A DNA stretch of 64,000 nt from Methanomassiliicoccales archaeon (GTDB lineage Archaea; Thermoplasmatota; Thermoplasmata; Methanomassiliicoccales; UBA472). The stretch spans positions 1 through 64,000 of the forward strand of contig DASXVU010000034.1 of the NCBI GenBank assembly GCA_036504055.1, in the 5' to 3' direction. The notes under the pieces were generated by a model, which saw nothing but the letters and a program-made list of their open reading frames with translations, ran no database searches and was not told the origin of the DNA. Shown in pieces: positions 18,346 to 27,125 of the stretch. The position numbers and the translations under genes are program-made. Positions within the stretch are counted from its first letter, which is position 1; each line of letters starts with the position of its first letter.

Positions 18346-19113
18346 ATGAAATCCATCTGGTCCGGATCGCTATCGTTCGGTATGGTCAACATCCCGGTCA
18401 AGCTCTATTCCATAGTCGAGCATGCCGCCTCGCCAGGCTTCAAACTGCTCCATGTGGAGGACAAGAGCCCCATAGAGTATCGGAAATATTGCAAGAAACA
18501 GGACACGGAGGTCCCCTGGTCAGAGATCGTCAAGGGGCTGGAAGTTGAACCGGGATCGTACTTCCTGTTCACAAAAGAAGAGCTCGCCGGCCTTCGTCCA
18601 GAAAAATCCGATGCCATAGAGATCGTCGAGTTCGTCTCTCCGGATCAGATCGACCGCCCATACCTGGATGGACACTATTACGTTGGGCCGGAGAAGAAGA
18701 AAGAGAAGGCGTTCTTCATCTTTTCCAAGGCGTTGAAGTCCTCGAACAAGAACGCCATCGGCCGCTTCATGATGAGGGAGAAGGAATACACCTGCGCCAT
18801 CGCCCCATACGAGAACGGACTGTTGCTGAGCACCCTGAACTATTCATATGAACTTAGAAGCATCAAAGGGGTGGAGAATATAGCCGACCCGGTGGAGATC
18901 AAGCAACAAGAGCTGGATCTGGCCATACAGTTGATCGAAAAGCTCAGTGCGGCACATTTTGACATCTCCCAGTACAAGGACCAGTTCGCCGAACATCTAA
19001 AGACGGCAATCCAGAAACGCGATCGGAAGGAACTGGTCATCATCGAGAAGGAAAAGCCCGAGACCACCGAGGAGAACCTCATCGATGCGCTGAAACAGAG
19101 CTTGGAGGCGTAA
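18346..19113 (+). CDS. ku: Ku DNA end-binding protein (prokaryotic type)
   Basis: Prokaryotic Ku forms a ring homodimer on broken DNA ends and recruits a ligase. The 255-residue product is normal length: it begins MKSIWSGSLSFGMVNIPVKLY, the family signature, then YRKYCKKQDTEVPWSEIVKG, FVSPDQIDRPYLDGHYYVGPE, and RFMMREKEYTCAIAP. The C-terminus is short with a lysine-rich end but no large extension. The frame is open from 18172; I chose ATG 18346 for its exact fit to the family. The ATP-dependent ligase begins one base after its stop, so the two form one operon: a minimal end-joining module, rare among archaea. Confidence 0.95.
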   Translation: MKSIWSGSLSFGMVNIPVKLYSIVEHAASPGFKLLHVEDKSPIEYRKYCKKQDTEVPWSEIVKGLEVEPGSYFLFTKEELAGLRPEKSDAIEIVEFVSPDQIDRPYLDGHYYVGPEKKKEKAFFIFSKALKSSNKNAIGRFMMREKEYTCAIAPYENGLLLSTLNYSYELRSIKGVENIADPVEIKQQELDLAIQLIEKLSAAHFDISQYKDQFAEHLKTAIQKRDRKELVIIEKEKPETTEENLIDALKQSLEA

Positions 19114-19114
19114 C

Positions 19115-20056
19115 TTGTACGAACCTATGCTGGCGGCGATGGGGAGCAAGGACGACCTGGAACGGGAAGGATACATCTACGAACCAAAGCTGGACGGTAC
19201 GCGGGCCATTTGCTACGTCGATTCGACCATGAAGTTCATCAACCGCCGCGGTCACGACATAACCGATCGCTACCCTGAATTCTCCTTCAGGGACCAGATA
19301 AAGGCCCGTTCCTGCGTGTTGGACGGGGAGCTCGTTGTCTATGACAAACGAGGCAATCCTTCATTCCATCTGCTCCAGAAGCGAGAGCAGTCCAAGACAT
19401 CGATCGCCAAGTTCCTGAGCATCCAGCACCCAGCGACCTTTGTGATCTTCGACATACTCGAACTGGAGGGCAAGGACCTGCTCTATACCCGGTTGGAGGA
19501 GCGAAAGAAGATAATGCATGCGGTACTGCGCGAAGGCCATCACCTGCAGAGCATCGCCTATACCAAGGACGGAAGGAAGCTGTGGTCAGTGGTCGAACAG
19601 CGCAAGCTCGAAGGAGTCATGGCAAAGCGCTCCAATTCGTACTATGAACCGGGCAAAAGGTCTGACGCCTGGCTGAAGATCAAGGCATTGAAGACGGTGG
19701 ATTGCGTCCTCCTCGGATACACCTCAGAGATCAGGACCATCTCGGCGTTGGCGTTGGGTCTCTACTTTGGCGACGAGCTAAGGTATGTAGGACGGGTGGG
19801 CACGGGTTTCACGGATAAGTACCTGGAGGAATTGAGGCCCATCCTGGATGGAATGCTGGCAGTATCTCCTCCCGTATCCAGCTATCCAGACGAACCGGTG
19901 ATCACCTGGGTGAGGCCTGAGCTGATAGCCGAGGTGGAGGTGCTGCAGCTGACCCATGACAACCACCTCCGAGCGCCGTCATTTCGCCGGCTGCGCAACG
20001 ACAAGGACGTCAGGGATTGTGTCATCGAACAGTTGGGTGAGGGGGCTGGTGCGTAA
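19115..20056 (+). CDS. ATP-dependent DNA ligase (LigD ligase-domain type)
   Basis: 313 residues, the size of a stand-alone LigD ligase domain. The nucleotidyl-transfer lysine is in EPKLDGTRAI (KxDG motif), followed by the conserved LDGELVVYDKRGNPSF and FVIFDILELEG (motifs III/IIIa), EGVMAKR (motif IV), and the WLKIK lysine (motif V). The C-terminal OB domain contains GLYFGDELRYVGRVGTGF. The start codon is TTG, one base after the ku stop. It should seal Ku-held double-strand breaks. The primase-polymerase and phosphoesterase parts of bacterial LigD are not next to it. Confidence 0.92.
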   Translation: MYEPMLAAMGSKDDLEREGYIYEPKLDGTRAICYVDSTMKFINRRGHDITDRYPEFSFRDQIKARSCVLDGELVVYDKRGNPSFHLLQKREQSKTSIAKFLSIQHPATFVIFDILELEGKDLLYTRLEERKKIMHAVLREGHHLQSIAYTKDGRKLWSVVEQRKLEGVMAKRSNSYYEPGKRSDAWLKIKALKTVDCVLLGYTSEIRTISALALGLYFGDELRYVGRVGTGFTDKYLEELRPILDGMLAVSPPVSSYPDEPVITWVRPELIAEVEVLQLTHDNHLRAPSFRRLRNDKDVRDCVIEQLGEGAGA

Positions 20057-20301
20057 AGGAAAGCTAATGCTCAGGGACAGAACGACCCACCTTATGACAG
20101 AATCGGCCGCACCAGCCCGGTGGGCTTCCTCCTCGAAACATAACAGCAGAACCGCCCTATTTCAATCGGACCGAAGGAGAAACCTTTCAGGAAATGGGTG
20201 TATATACAGAAATGCAGAATGCTATTTGAGCTGTCCCAAGCGATGCGACTCGTGATTTTCACCAATAATATTATGATGCCATTGCACCAACTCTCACAGC
20301 A

Positions 20302-20730
20302 GTGATGATCGTGGAATTCAAGAACATAATTGTTGGAATCGATGGCTCGGAGAATTCGAAGCGGGCTGCGGAAGTGGCAGCGAACCTGGCAGAAATATTC
20401 AAGGGAAAGGTCACGCTGGTATCTGTGGTCAAGCCCAGCGAATATTCACTGGCGGTCGAGGACAAAGCCTTCATTGAGTCGCTGAAGGAATTCCATGACG
20501 ACCTTGTCGAAGCGGTCAAGGACGACATAAAGAGACCGGAGATCGAGGTCGAGACCAAGATCGAGCTGGGCACACCATGGAAGGAATTGATCCGTTTGGC
20601 CAAGGCCGGCAACTGTGATCTGATAGTGGTCGGTTCCAGGGGTGTTGGCCAGGTGGCGGAGTTCCTGATCGGCAGCAATTCCACCAGGGTGGTGCAGCAT
20701 GCCGAGACGCCGGTGCTGGTCGTACCTTAG
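20302..20730 (+). CDS. Universal stress protein (UspA family), ATP-binding type
   Basis: 142 residues with the Usp alpha/beta fold. It begins FKNIIVGIDGSENSKRAA and ends with the ATP-binding signature GSRGVGQVAEFLIGSNST (G-2x-G-9x-G-S), followed by HAETPVLVV. The ATP-type motif suggests binding of ATP and signalling or chaperone-like roles under stress. GTG 20302 and ATG 20305 are both in frame. The ~245 bases upstream (20057-20301) hold no gene; an AT-rich run at 20264-20275 (CCAATAATATTATG) is a possible promoter. Confidence 0.9.
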   Translation: MMIVEFKNIIVGIDGSENSKRAAEVAANLAEIFKGKVTLVSVVKPSEYSLAVEDKAFIESLKEFHDDLVEAVKDDIKRPEIEVETKIELGTPWKELIRLAKAGNCDLIVVGSRGVGQVAEFLIGSNSTRVVQHAETPVLVVP

Positions 20731-20732
20731 GT

Positions 20733-21545
20733 TTATTTGGAACGGGGACGCCGTTTGCCCCGGCCTTTGGAGGAATCAGCCCCCTCCTTCATCCTGACCC
20801 AGATACCAAGCCCTTCCCTTTCAATGGAGAAGCTTCCGGGAAGCGCGGCGATCAACCCTACCAGGCTGCTCTTTCCATAGGTCCTAGGGTCGAAGGCCGG
20901 CTCTATTCGATACAGAGCCTCCCCCAGGTTTCCCAGGTTGACCCTTCCGTCGTCTCCCACCTTATTGCGGAATGCGTTGGTGAGCATGTCGAGCGCCTTC
21001 TCCGGGCTGAGACCTTTCTTCGGTGCATGCCGCTCTACCTTCTTCGGCTCTTCGGTGGCCAGCTCGGGACAGTGTTCCGACTCCAGCTCCTCTTCGACGG
21101 GCAGAAGGTTCTCTATGAAAATGAAACGGTCGCATGCCTTCTGGAACGTCGGGTGGGTCTTCTCGTTGCCCATGCCGATGACGAACAGACCTTCCTCCCT
21201 TATCTTCATGGCCAAATAGGTGAAGTCAGAATCGCTCGAGACGATGCAGAACCCCTTGACCACGTGCTTATGCATTATGTCCATGGCGTCGATGACCAGA
21301 CCGATGTCGGTGGCGTTCTTGCCTGACCGGTTGGGGATGACCATCGAGGGCAGAAGCGCGAATTCGTGAAGCTTCTTTTTCCAGCAGACCAATTGCGGAC
21401 TGCTCCAATCCCCATATACCCGCCGGATGATCACTGAACCATATTTCGATGCCTCGTTCAGCATCTCACCGACCATGTCCGAATTGGCGTTATCCCCGTC
21501 CACCAAGAAAGCTATCGGGCCTTCAGCGATCTCCTTTTCTGCCAT
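20733..21545 (-). CDS. NYN-domain (DUF88/LabA-like) protein with C-terminal OST-HTH/LOTUS domain
   Basis: 270 residues. Residues about 10-150 form an NYN nuclease-like domain: AFLVDGDNANSDM at the start, DIGLVIDAMDIM, then VSSDSDFTYLAMKIREEG, which together place the acidic metal-binding residues of the PIN-like fold. A Pro/Glu-rich linker follows, then residues about 175-250 resemble an OST-HTH/LOTUS RNA-binding winged helix (ALDMLTNAF, then NLGNLGEALYRIEPAFDPRTYG). The tail is basic (GKRRPRSK). Such NYN-LOTUS proteins are thought to act on RNA. A good ribosome site, AGAGGACAAG, precedes the ATG. Confidence 0.83.
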   Translation of the reverse strand: MAEKEIAEGPIAFLVDGDNANSDMVGEMLNEASKYGSVIIRRVYGDWSSPQLVCWKKKLHEFALLPSMVIPNRSGKNATDIGLVIDAMDIMHKHVVKGFCIVSSDSDFTYLAMKIREEGLFVIGMGNEKTHPTFQKACDRFIFIENLLPVEEELESEHCPELATEEPKKVERHAPKKGLSPEKALDMLTNAFRNKVGDDGRVNLGNLGEALYRIEPAFDPRTYGKSSLVGLIAALPGSFSIEREGLGIWVRMKEGADSSKGRGKRRPRSK

Positions 21546-21715
21546 CTTGTCCTCTTATGGTACATCGAACTTCATGTTTAACCAATCTGCGTATATGCTC
21601 TGCCTCTAAGACCACCAGCGTACCTCATTGACACATTCCGGGTTCGTTGATCTCGGTTTATCGACCTGGGTCATCTGAAGATCGAGGAGACCGTTGCAAA
21701 GGGTTCACACATCTC

Positions 21716-22279
21716 CTACTCGTTACGTTGATTGAGCGCCTGGTAGGTAAGGATCGCCACTCCCGATCCAAGCTGCCAGGCATCCAGGAGCTTTAGTTTC
21801 TGCCTATCGCCCAGGTTACGGAACATGGATATCCCGCCGCCGATCAGGACAGGATTGACAATGATGCGATACTCATCGACAAGGCCAAGCTTGGCCAGGG
21901 CCGATACTATGGCCCCACTGCCTAGCACCACGATGTTCTTGCCGGCCATCCTCTTCATTCGCATGATCCTTTCTGGGTCAATGTCGGCGGCCAGCGTGGA
22001 ATTATTCCAATCGACCTTCTTGAGCTTCTTGGAGAAAACGATCTTGGGCAGATTGTTCATCCTCTCCTTGACGTATGGGTTATTAGCCGTATCGGTTGGC
22101 CAGTAGCTAGCCATCATCTCATATGTCACCCTGCCGAATAGTATGGTGTCGACAGTACCCATCATCTCGATCGTGTACTTCTCCAGTTCCCTGTCCCAAA
22201 CGAACCAGTCGATCTCTCCGTTCGGACCGGCCATGTAACCGTCCAGAGAGACCATGTTCGATACGATGATCTTTCTCAA
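21716..22279 (-). CDS. Dihydrofolate reductase-like (RibD C-terminal) protein
   Basis: 187 residues of the RibD-C/DHFR-like fold: it begins MRKIIVSNMVSLDGYMAGPNGEIDWF, typical of the YyaP/YwjB group, followed by DTILFGRVTYEMMASYW, IVFSKKLKKVDW, IVVLGSGAIVSAL and DEYRIIVNPVLIGGG. The GSG loop and 'NPVLIGGG' are the NADPH-side motifs. The reaction is a predicted NADPH-dependent reduction, but no substrate can be assigned, and standard folate or riboflavin roles are doubtful for this subgroup. It is followed downstream by the double-SRPBCC gene. Confidence 0.87.
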   Translation of the reverse strand: MRKIIVSNMVSLDGYMAGPNGEIDWFVWDRELEKYTIEMMGTVDTILFGRVTYEMMASYWPTDTANNPYVKERMNNLPKIVFSKKLKKVDWNNSTLAADIDPERIMRMKRMAGKNIVVLGSGAIVSALAKLGLVDEYRIIVNPVLIGGGISMFRNLGDRQKLKLLDAWQLGSGVAILTYQALNQRNE

Positions 22280-22351
22280 TTCTGATCATTCTCCAGATGT
22301 TTATTGGTCCACCGATAATATAAAGACGGGGGTGGGTCCCCCCCATTTCGA

Positions 22352-23353
22352 TCACCCCGATCGCATTTTCTTAAGCAGTTTGGCCATACGGTCCATGGTC
22401 GCTTCTGAGCCTTCCACCATTCCGGACTTGTACATCCCGTCCCGGTCATCGACGGACTGGAAGACCGATACGTTGGTAAGTTTGGTCTTTCCCTCGATCT
22501 CCTCGAAGGTGATGGTTTCAAAGAGGACGTGCCCCGGCATGCCCTCCCACTCCCATGTGTCCATGATCATCTCTGGGGCCTTCACATCATGATAGACACC
22601 ATTGAAAGCATCCTCCTTTCCTTCCGCGTCACGCTGGATGACGCGCCATATCCCTCCCTTGCGGACATCCATCTTTTCCACCGTGGTGGTGTATCGCTCC
22701 GGTCCCCAGAACTGTGGGAATAGCTCAGGGTCGGTCTGTGCCTTGAAGACCAGTTCACGCGGCGCATCCTGGACCCTTATGATGGTGGCCGCTTGCTGGC
22801 CTGGCTCGACAAGCACCAAGGTCTTCATCTGCACGAAGATCTCATCGTGGATCGCGTCAGCGAGCTTATCGAAGGACTGGTTCCAGCCGCTCTCGGCATC
22901 CTTGGTCTCGCCCTGAGGCATGCCTGAATGAACCAGGGTCATGGTGGCCTTGCCGCCGTGCTCTTCGAAGCTGACGAAGACCCATAGCTCCATTGGGAAC
23001 TCTCCTGGCATGCCATAGAACGAGGCTGGCACCACGTTGCCTTTCTCGTCGGAGAACGAATCGCTCATGGTCAGATGATAGGGCTCGGCCACCTCCTTGT
23101 AGGTCCCGGTGCTCCAATAATCCTTTCCCTCCGGTGAGCGCATGGCCAGCAGATATTTGCCTCCGACCCGCACATCCATCTCCGCGCTGGGACAGGTATA
23201 GCCCTTTGGACCCCACCACTTCATCGCCCGTTCGGGCTCGGTCCAATACTTCCATACCAATTCCCTGGGTGCATCGAAGGTTCTGGTAATGACTAGATCA
23301 ATGCTCTTGCTCGGCTTTTCCTGCATCATCTGGTTCGTAGATTGGGCGTTCAT
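22352..23353 (-). CDS. Tandem SRPBCC/AHSA1 domain protein
   Basis: 333 residues consisting of two SRPBCC domains in one chain. Domain 1 (about 15-165) has VITRTFDAPRELVWKYWTEPERAMKWWGPKGYTCP; domain 2 (about 180-330) has IIRVQDAPRELVFKAQTDPELFPQFWGPERYTTT. Each contains the same closing W-x-M-G or F-E-x-IEGKT elements. Internal duplication is evident by eye. Ligands are not predictable. The frame is open from 23950, but upstream residues do not fit, and ATG 23351-23353 marks the domain edge. It lies in the same direction as the DHFR-like gene. Confidence 0.85.
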   Translation of the reverse strand: MNAQSTNQMMQEKPSKSIDLVITRTFDAPRELVWKYWTEPERAMKWWGPKGYTCPSAEMDVRVGGKYLLAMRSPEGKDYWSTGTYKEVAEPYHLTMSDSFSDEKGNVVPASFYGMPGEFPMELWVFVSFEEHGGKATMTLVHSGMPQGETKDAESGWNQSFDKLADAIHDEIFVQMKTLVLVEPGQQAATIIRVQDAPRELVFKAQTDPELFPQFWGPERYTTTVEKMDVRKGGIWRVIQRDAEGKEDAFNGVYHDVKAPEMIMDTWEWEGMPGHVLFETITFEEIEGKTKLTNVSVFQSVDDRDGMYKSGMVEGSEATMDRMAKLLKKMRSG

Positions 23354-23615
23354 TCTTGCACATCCTCTATTCATGTAGTCTATGTTACGAGGTCCTGCCT
23401 TCTCCAGCAAATCAAATGGCCGATACGCACGCAGGACACACATAAATCGACCCGAACGCGGAGGATATGAATATTGCCAAAGGCTGATTGCGTTGTTTTT
23501 GCCAAAACTCGTCCACAACGCGGAAAGCCTGGGATACTGGCATGAACGAATTATATCGTAATGAACTGGATCGATCTGTTGATATTGCCTCAATAATACC
23601 TTTAGATACCTGTTC

Positions 23616-24587
23616 GTGTTTGGAAAGGCCGTGGATGTCAGGCCAAGGCTAGTAATCTCCAAATGTATCGGGCTCGACGCTTGCAGGTACGATGGCAAGA
23701 TGATAGAGTCCCGATTGGTGAACCGCATGAAGGGCAGGGTGGACCTGATACCAGTGTGCCCGGAGACGGCTATCGGATTGGGCGTTCCCCGGGAACCGAT
23801 ACGGCTCATCGCACTTAGGAACGCGGAGCGCAAGCTAGTCCAGCCATCGACGGGGCTGGACCTGACCGAGAGATCGCAACGATATTGCAGTTCCTTCCTT
23901 TTGGGATTGGACCAGGTGGACGGTTTCCTAATGAAATCGCGCTCACCCACATGTGCCCTCAGGGATGCCGGCCTCTATCTGGATGAGAAATCCGTATCTC
24001 CCCTGCCCCAGAAGGGCCCGGGACTACTAGGCGAGGCGGTCCTCGCCAGGTTCAGCGATCTGGCGGTAGAGGATGAGGTCCGATTGAACGACATGGGGAT
24101 AGCGGAACATTTCCTCACCAAGCTGTACGCCTTCGCCAGGTTCCGCGAGCTGAACCAGGAGAAGGGCGCGCTGATGCAGTACCAAGCGGACAACAAGCTG
24201 CTGTTGATGGCCTATGGGCAGAACAAGATGAGGCTGCTCGGCAATATCGCCTCGAACCGCGACAAAAGGGCTGTGGAGGACGTGTTCGTCCAATACCGGT
24301 CCCTGCTCGGTTCCATGTTCGAGAACCGGCCAACAAGGGGGGGCGCGGTCAACGTGATGATGCATGCCATGGGTCATTACAAGGACCGACTGGAATCCCA
24401 GGAAAAGGAAAGATTCCTCGAAGCCCTCAGGGTATACCGTGAGGAAGGAAAGCCTCTTGAGAATTGCCTGTCCCTCATGCGTTCATACAACCAACGGTTC
24501 GGTAACGAATACCTTTCGCGCCAAACCTTCTTCGAACCGTTCCCGAAAGAATTGATCGATGCGTCATTGGCCGACCCTGGAGTATAG
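23616..24587 (+). CDS. DUF523-DUF1722 fusion protein (YbgA-like)
   Basis: 323 residues. The N-terminal DUF523 domain has ISKCIGLDACRYDGKMI and IPVCPETAIGLGVPREPIRL, with paired cysteines that may bind a metal. The C-terminal DUF1722 domain contains YQADNKLLLMAYGQNKMRLLG, MHAMGHYKDRL and PLENCLSLMRSYNQRFGN. The fused form is widespread and often sits near photolyase or tRNA-modification genes; its function is unknown. GTG codons at 23616 and 23631 are both in frame. A TATA-like element (GAATTATATCG near 23545) is upstream. Its 3' end overlaps the convergent ABC permease gene by 24 bases. Confidence 0.83.
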   Translation: MFGKAVDVRPRLVISKCIGLDACRYDGKMIESRLVNRMKGRVDLIPVCPETAIGLGVPREPIRLIALRNAERKLVQPSTGLDLTERSQRYCSSFLLGLDQVDGFLMKSRSPTCALRDAGLYLDEKSVSPLPQKGPGLLGEAVLARFSDLAVEDEVRLNDMGIAEHFLTKLYAFARFRELNQEKGALMQYQADNKLLLMAYGQNKMRLLGNIASNRDKRAVEDVFVQYRSLLGSMFENRPTRGGAVNVMMHAMGHYKDRLESQEKERFLEALRVYREEGKPLENCLSLMRSYNQRFGNEYLSRQTFFEPFPKELIDASLADPGV

Positions 24588-25412
24588 CCGGCCTCCGATT
24601 ATCACCAGTCCAGCGGCCACGCCGATCATGACCAGCAGATCGACACCCAACCCGTGTTCATAAACACCGCCTTGTATCATCAGCCCCCGCAGCGCATCTA
24701 CCACGTAGGTGAGCGGATTGCCGTACGCGATCACCTTCAGCCAGTCAGGCATCAGCGACACCGGATAGATGGCATTGCTGGCGAAGAATAACGGCATGGT
24801 TATCATCTGGCCTATTCCCATGAACCGGTCCCTGGTCTTGACCAGGCAGGCGATTATGAGCGACAAGGTTGCGAATATGGCCGCCCCCAGGACCACCACC
24901 AGGACCACTAATGGTATAGTGAACAGATCGAAGTTCAACTTGACCCCGATGGCCAGGGCCAGGACGTAGACGATGAGTGCCTGGGAAAGGCCCCGCAGAC
25001 CGGATGAGATCGCCTTTCCCGCCACGATCGCCGTACGGGGTGTTGGACTTGCGAGGAACTTCTGCACTATGCCCAGGTCTCTTTCCCAGACGATCGATAT
25101 CCCGTAGAAGATCGAGATGAAGAGCACGCTCTGAGCCAGTATGCCCGGTGTCAGGAAATCGATGTACGGGATGTCGCCGGTCGGGATGGCCTTGACCGAC
25201 GAGAGGACCACACCGAAGATCAGGAGCCACAGTGCAGGCTGGACTGCCCTGGTCAACAGCTCGCTCGGGTCGTGACGAAGCTTCCTGGCCTCCAGCTCAG
25301 TGATCACCAACGCTTTCCTGATGAAATTCAAAGGATATCCAAGGGCAGCGGCGTCCCATCCACCTTGCTCAACCGAGGCGTCTTGCCGTTTGCCGCTCTC
25401 TTTGGATGTCAC
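24564..25412 (-). CDS. ABC-2 type permease (DrrB-like)
   Basis: About 282 residues from GTG 25410-25412 with six membrane helices. Distinctive segments are RAVQPALWLLIFGVVLSS, IPYIDFLTPGILAQSVLFISIFYGISIVWERDLGIVQKFLASPTPR and GNPLTYVVDALRGLMIQGG. This is the ABC-2 signature region of DrrB/NodJ-type exporters. The start overlaps the ATPase gene by 44 bases, as usual in DrrAB pairs. It should export a drug, lipid or polymer. The frame extends to 25484, but the extra residues lie within the ATPase coding region and do not fit the permease N-terminus. Confidence 0.88.
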   Translation of the reverse strand: MTSKESGKRQDASVEQGGWDAAALGYPLNFIRKALVITELEARKLRHDPSELLTRAVQPALWLLIFGVVLSSVKAIPTGDIPYIDFLTPGILAQSVLFISIFYGISIVWERDLGIVQKFLASPTPRTAIVAGKAISSGLRGLSQALIVYVLALAIGVKLNFDLFTIPLVVLVVVLGAAIFATLSLIIACLVKTRDRFMGIGQMITMPLFFASNAIYPVSLMPDWLKVIAYGNPLTYVVDALRGLMIQGGVYEHGLGVDLLVMIGVAAGLVIIGGRLYSRVGQ

Positions 25413-26160
25413 GGTAATTGCCTCCAGTCTGTATCGAATCCCCAGTGAAATGGATGAACACCTGGTCCAGGTTATCAGCGCCAACCTGTTCTTTCAGTTC
25501 CTTCGGGCTTCCCAGCGCTACCATCTTACTACGGTGCATTATGCCGATGCGGTCGCAAAGGGCGTCAGCCTCGTCCATCAGATGAGTGGTAAGGAACACC
25601 GTCGTCCCGAACTCCTCGCGGAGGCGGGCGATCATCTCCCATACGGCATGACGTGCGAGCGGGTCCAGGCCGACGGTGGGCTCGTCCAAGAAGAGTACCT
25701 TTGGACGGTGCAATGTCGACTGGGCGATCTCCAATCGTCGGATCATCCCTCCCGAGTAGGTGCGGACCAACTTGTCGCCGAACTCGGTCAGTCCCATCAT
25801 GTCGATGGCCTGCCTTATGCGGGGGACCAGCTCGTCCCGGGGCACGTCGTACAGCTTGCCGAAGATGAGCAGGTTCTCAAAACCGGTAAGGCTGGCATCG
25901 GCCGATAGGAGCTGGGGGACGTAACCGATGATGCTTCTGACCTGCGCTGATCGGCTCACCACGTCCAACCCATCCACCGATGCCGTGCCGGAACTGGGCG
26001 GTAGCAGTGTGGTAAGCATCTTGATGGTGGTGGTCTTACCGGCGCCGTTCGGTCCCAGCAGTCCAAAGACCTCGTTCTTTTCCACGCTCAGCTCCAACGA
26101 ATCGACCGCGACGAACTTTCCGAAGGACCGAGTGAGATTTCTGGTAGTGATGACCGGCAA
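25369..26160 (-). CDS. ABC transporter ATP-binding protein (DrrA-like)
   Basis: 263-residue ATPase. Walker A: GLLGPNGAGKTTTI; Q-loop in IGYVPQLLSA; signature TYSGGMIRRLEIA; Walker B and catalytic Glu in VLFLDEPTVGLDP; H-loop in FLTTHLMDEAD. 'TYSGGM' in place of LSGGQ is normal for DrrA/daunorubicin-resistance subgroup ATPases. It pairs with the overlapping permease gene to form a complete exporter. A short intergenic space separates it from the gene at 26263-27018. Confidence 0.93.
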   Translation of the reverse strand: MPVITTRNLTRSFGKFVAVDSLELSVEKNEVFGLLGPNGAGKTTTIKMLTTLLPPSSGTASVDGLDVVSRSAQVRSIIGYVPQLLSADASLTGFENLLIFGKLYDVPRDELVPRIRQAIDMMGLTEFGDKLVRTYSGGMIRRLEIAQSTLHRPKVLFLDEPTVGLDPLARHAVWEMIARLREEFGTTVFLTTHLMDEADALCDRIGIMHRSKMVALGSPKELKEQVGADNLDQVFIHFTGDSIQTGGNYRDIQRERQTARRLG

Positions 26161-26262
26161 CTGTGCGCCTCGTTCGGTGTATCGATATGGGATGACGGAA
26201 GCGGTCGCTGATTATTTAACGCTCACCCACGAAAACATCGTTCATCCTGGGGTTCTGGAGGC

Positions 26263-27018
26263 CTAGTCGTAATCGGGTGTGTTCGGAGGGTTCGCCGGCT
26301 CATGTTCCGCTATATATCTGGAGATGGCCTCGTCCTGGTAGGTCAGGATGCCGTTCTGCTGGTTCTTGGAGAAGTATTCCCTGCCCTTGGGGCTGTTCAT
26401 GGACCGGGCCACCTCTTCCGTGGTCGGTGCGATCAGCCTCCGGTCCAATTCCCTTGGGACCGGCACTGCGGCTATTACCAGGTCCAGGTCCTTCAAGAGC
26501 TGTCCCGATCCCGCTTCCTTCGGCCAGCCTGAACGGAGGTATCCGTTGGGATCGAAACCGAAATGTTCATCGTTGCCGTCCGTCATCTTGTCGGTTTTTT
26601 TCTTGACCAGACGTGACCATGCGAACTCGATGCGATCACGTTCCTTGAACTCTGGATTGACCACTATAGCAGTGGTCATCCAGTCGGTGCGCAGATGCCT
26701 GCCCTCCATTCCCTCGGCACGGGCCATGGCTATGCCTGCCGACTCCAGTTCGGATATCTTTGAGAACTTAAGTTTGAACGGTATCGCATAACCGACGCCC
26801 ATGGCCCTGCCCTTCAACTCATCCTCCGGGAAGAACGTGGTGGTGCAGCATTTGCGCTTTGCGGAATATCGGCCGTAGTGGATGGGCAAGGATACCTTGA
26901 TCTCGGCATCCATATTGAGCCAGTTCTCCCTCCACATACTTCGCCTTAGGTCCTTGCCCTGGTAATGGTCCTCCCATAACAGCGAACCTATCACAAGGGC
27001 GGCTCCCCTCATCATCAT
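26263..27018 (-). CDS. Protein of unknown function, possibly gamma-glutamylcyclotransferase-like
   Basis: 251 residues, soluble. I recognise no family with confidence. The N-terminal ALVIGSLLWEDHYQGKDLRRSMW looks like the first strand and loop of the gamma-glutamylcyclotransferase (GGCT/ChaC) fold, where a Gly-Ser-Leu loop binds substrate, but the catalytic Glu region is not obvious. The C-terminus has conserved-looking FSKNQQNGILTYQDEAISRYI. Three consecutive ATG codons (27012-27018) make the exact start ambiguous. The gene is divergent from the Lon-like protease gene. Confidence 0.6.
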   Translation of the reverse strand: MMMRGAALVIGSLLWEDHYQGKDLRRSMWRENWLNMDAEIKVSLPIHYGRYSAKRKCCTTTFFPEDELKGRAMGVGYAIPFKLKFSKISELESAGIAMARAEGMEGRHLRTDWMTTAIVVNPEFKERDRIEFAWSRLVKKKTDKMTDGNDEHFGFDPNGYLRSGWPKEAGSGQLLKDLDLVIAAVPVPRELDRRLIAPTTEEVARSMNSPKGREYFSKNQQNGILTYQDEAISRYIAEHEPANPPNTPDYD

Positions 27019-27125
27019 AGCTTCCCACGGACCATGGTTCCCTTACTTAGACCTGATGGTCCGACGAGCACAGCATATTTGTAGGAAGGGTTCGCATAGA
27101 ATCGGACCGAAGAAGGCTTGTTGTC

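Noticed and set aside
20057-20301. tRNA or structured RNA in the 245-base space before the first USP gene
   Set aside because: No cloverleaf, T-loop or conserved RNA motif could be formed.
23354-23950. Upstream extension of the double-SRPBCC frame to 23950
   Set aside because: The extra 199 residues are low in hydrophobic pattern, overlap the DUF523 gene and have no domain.
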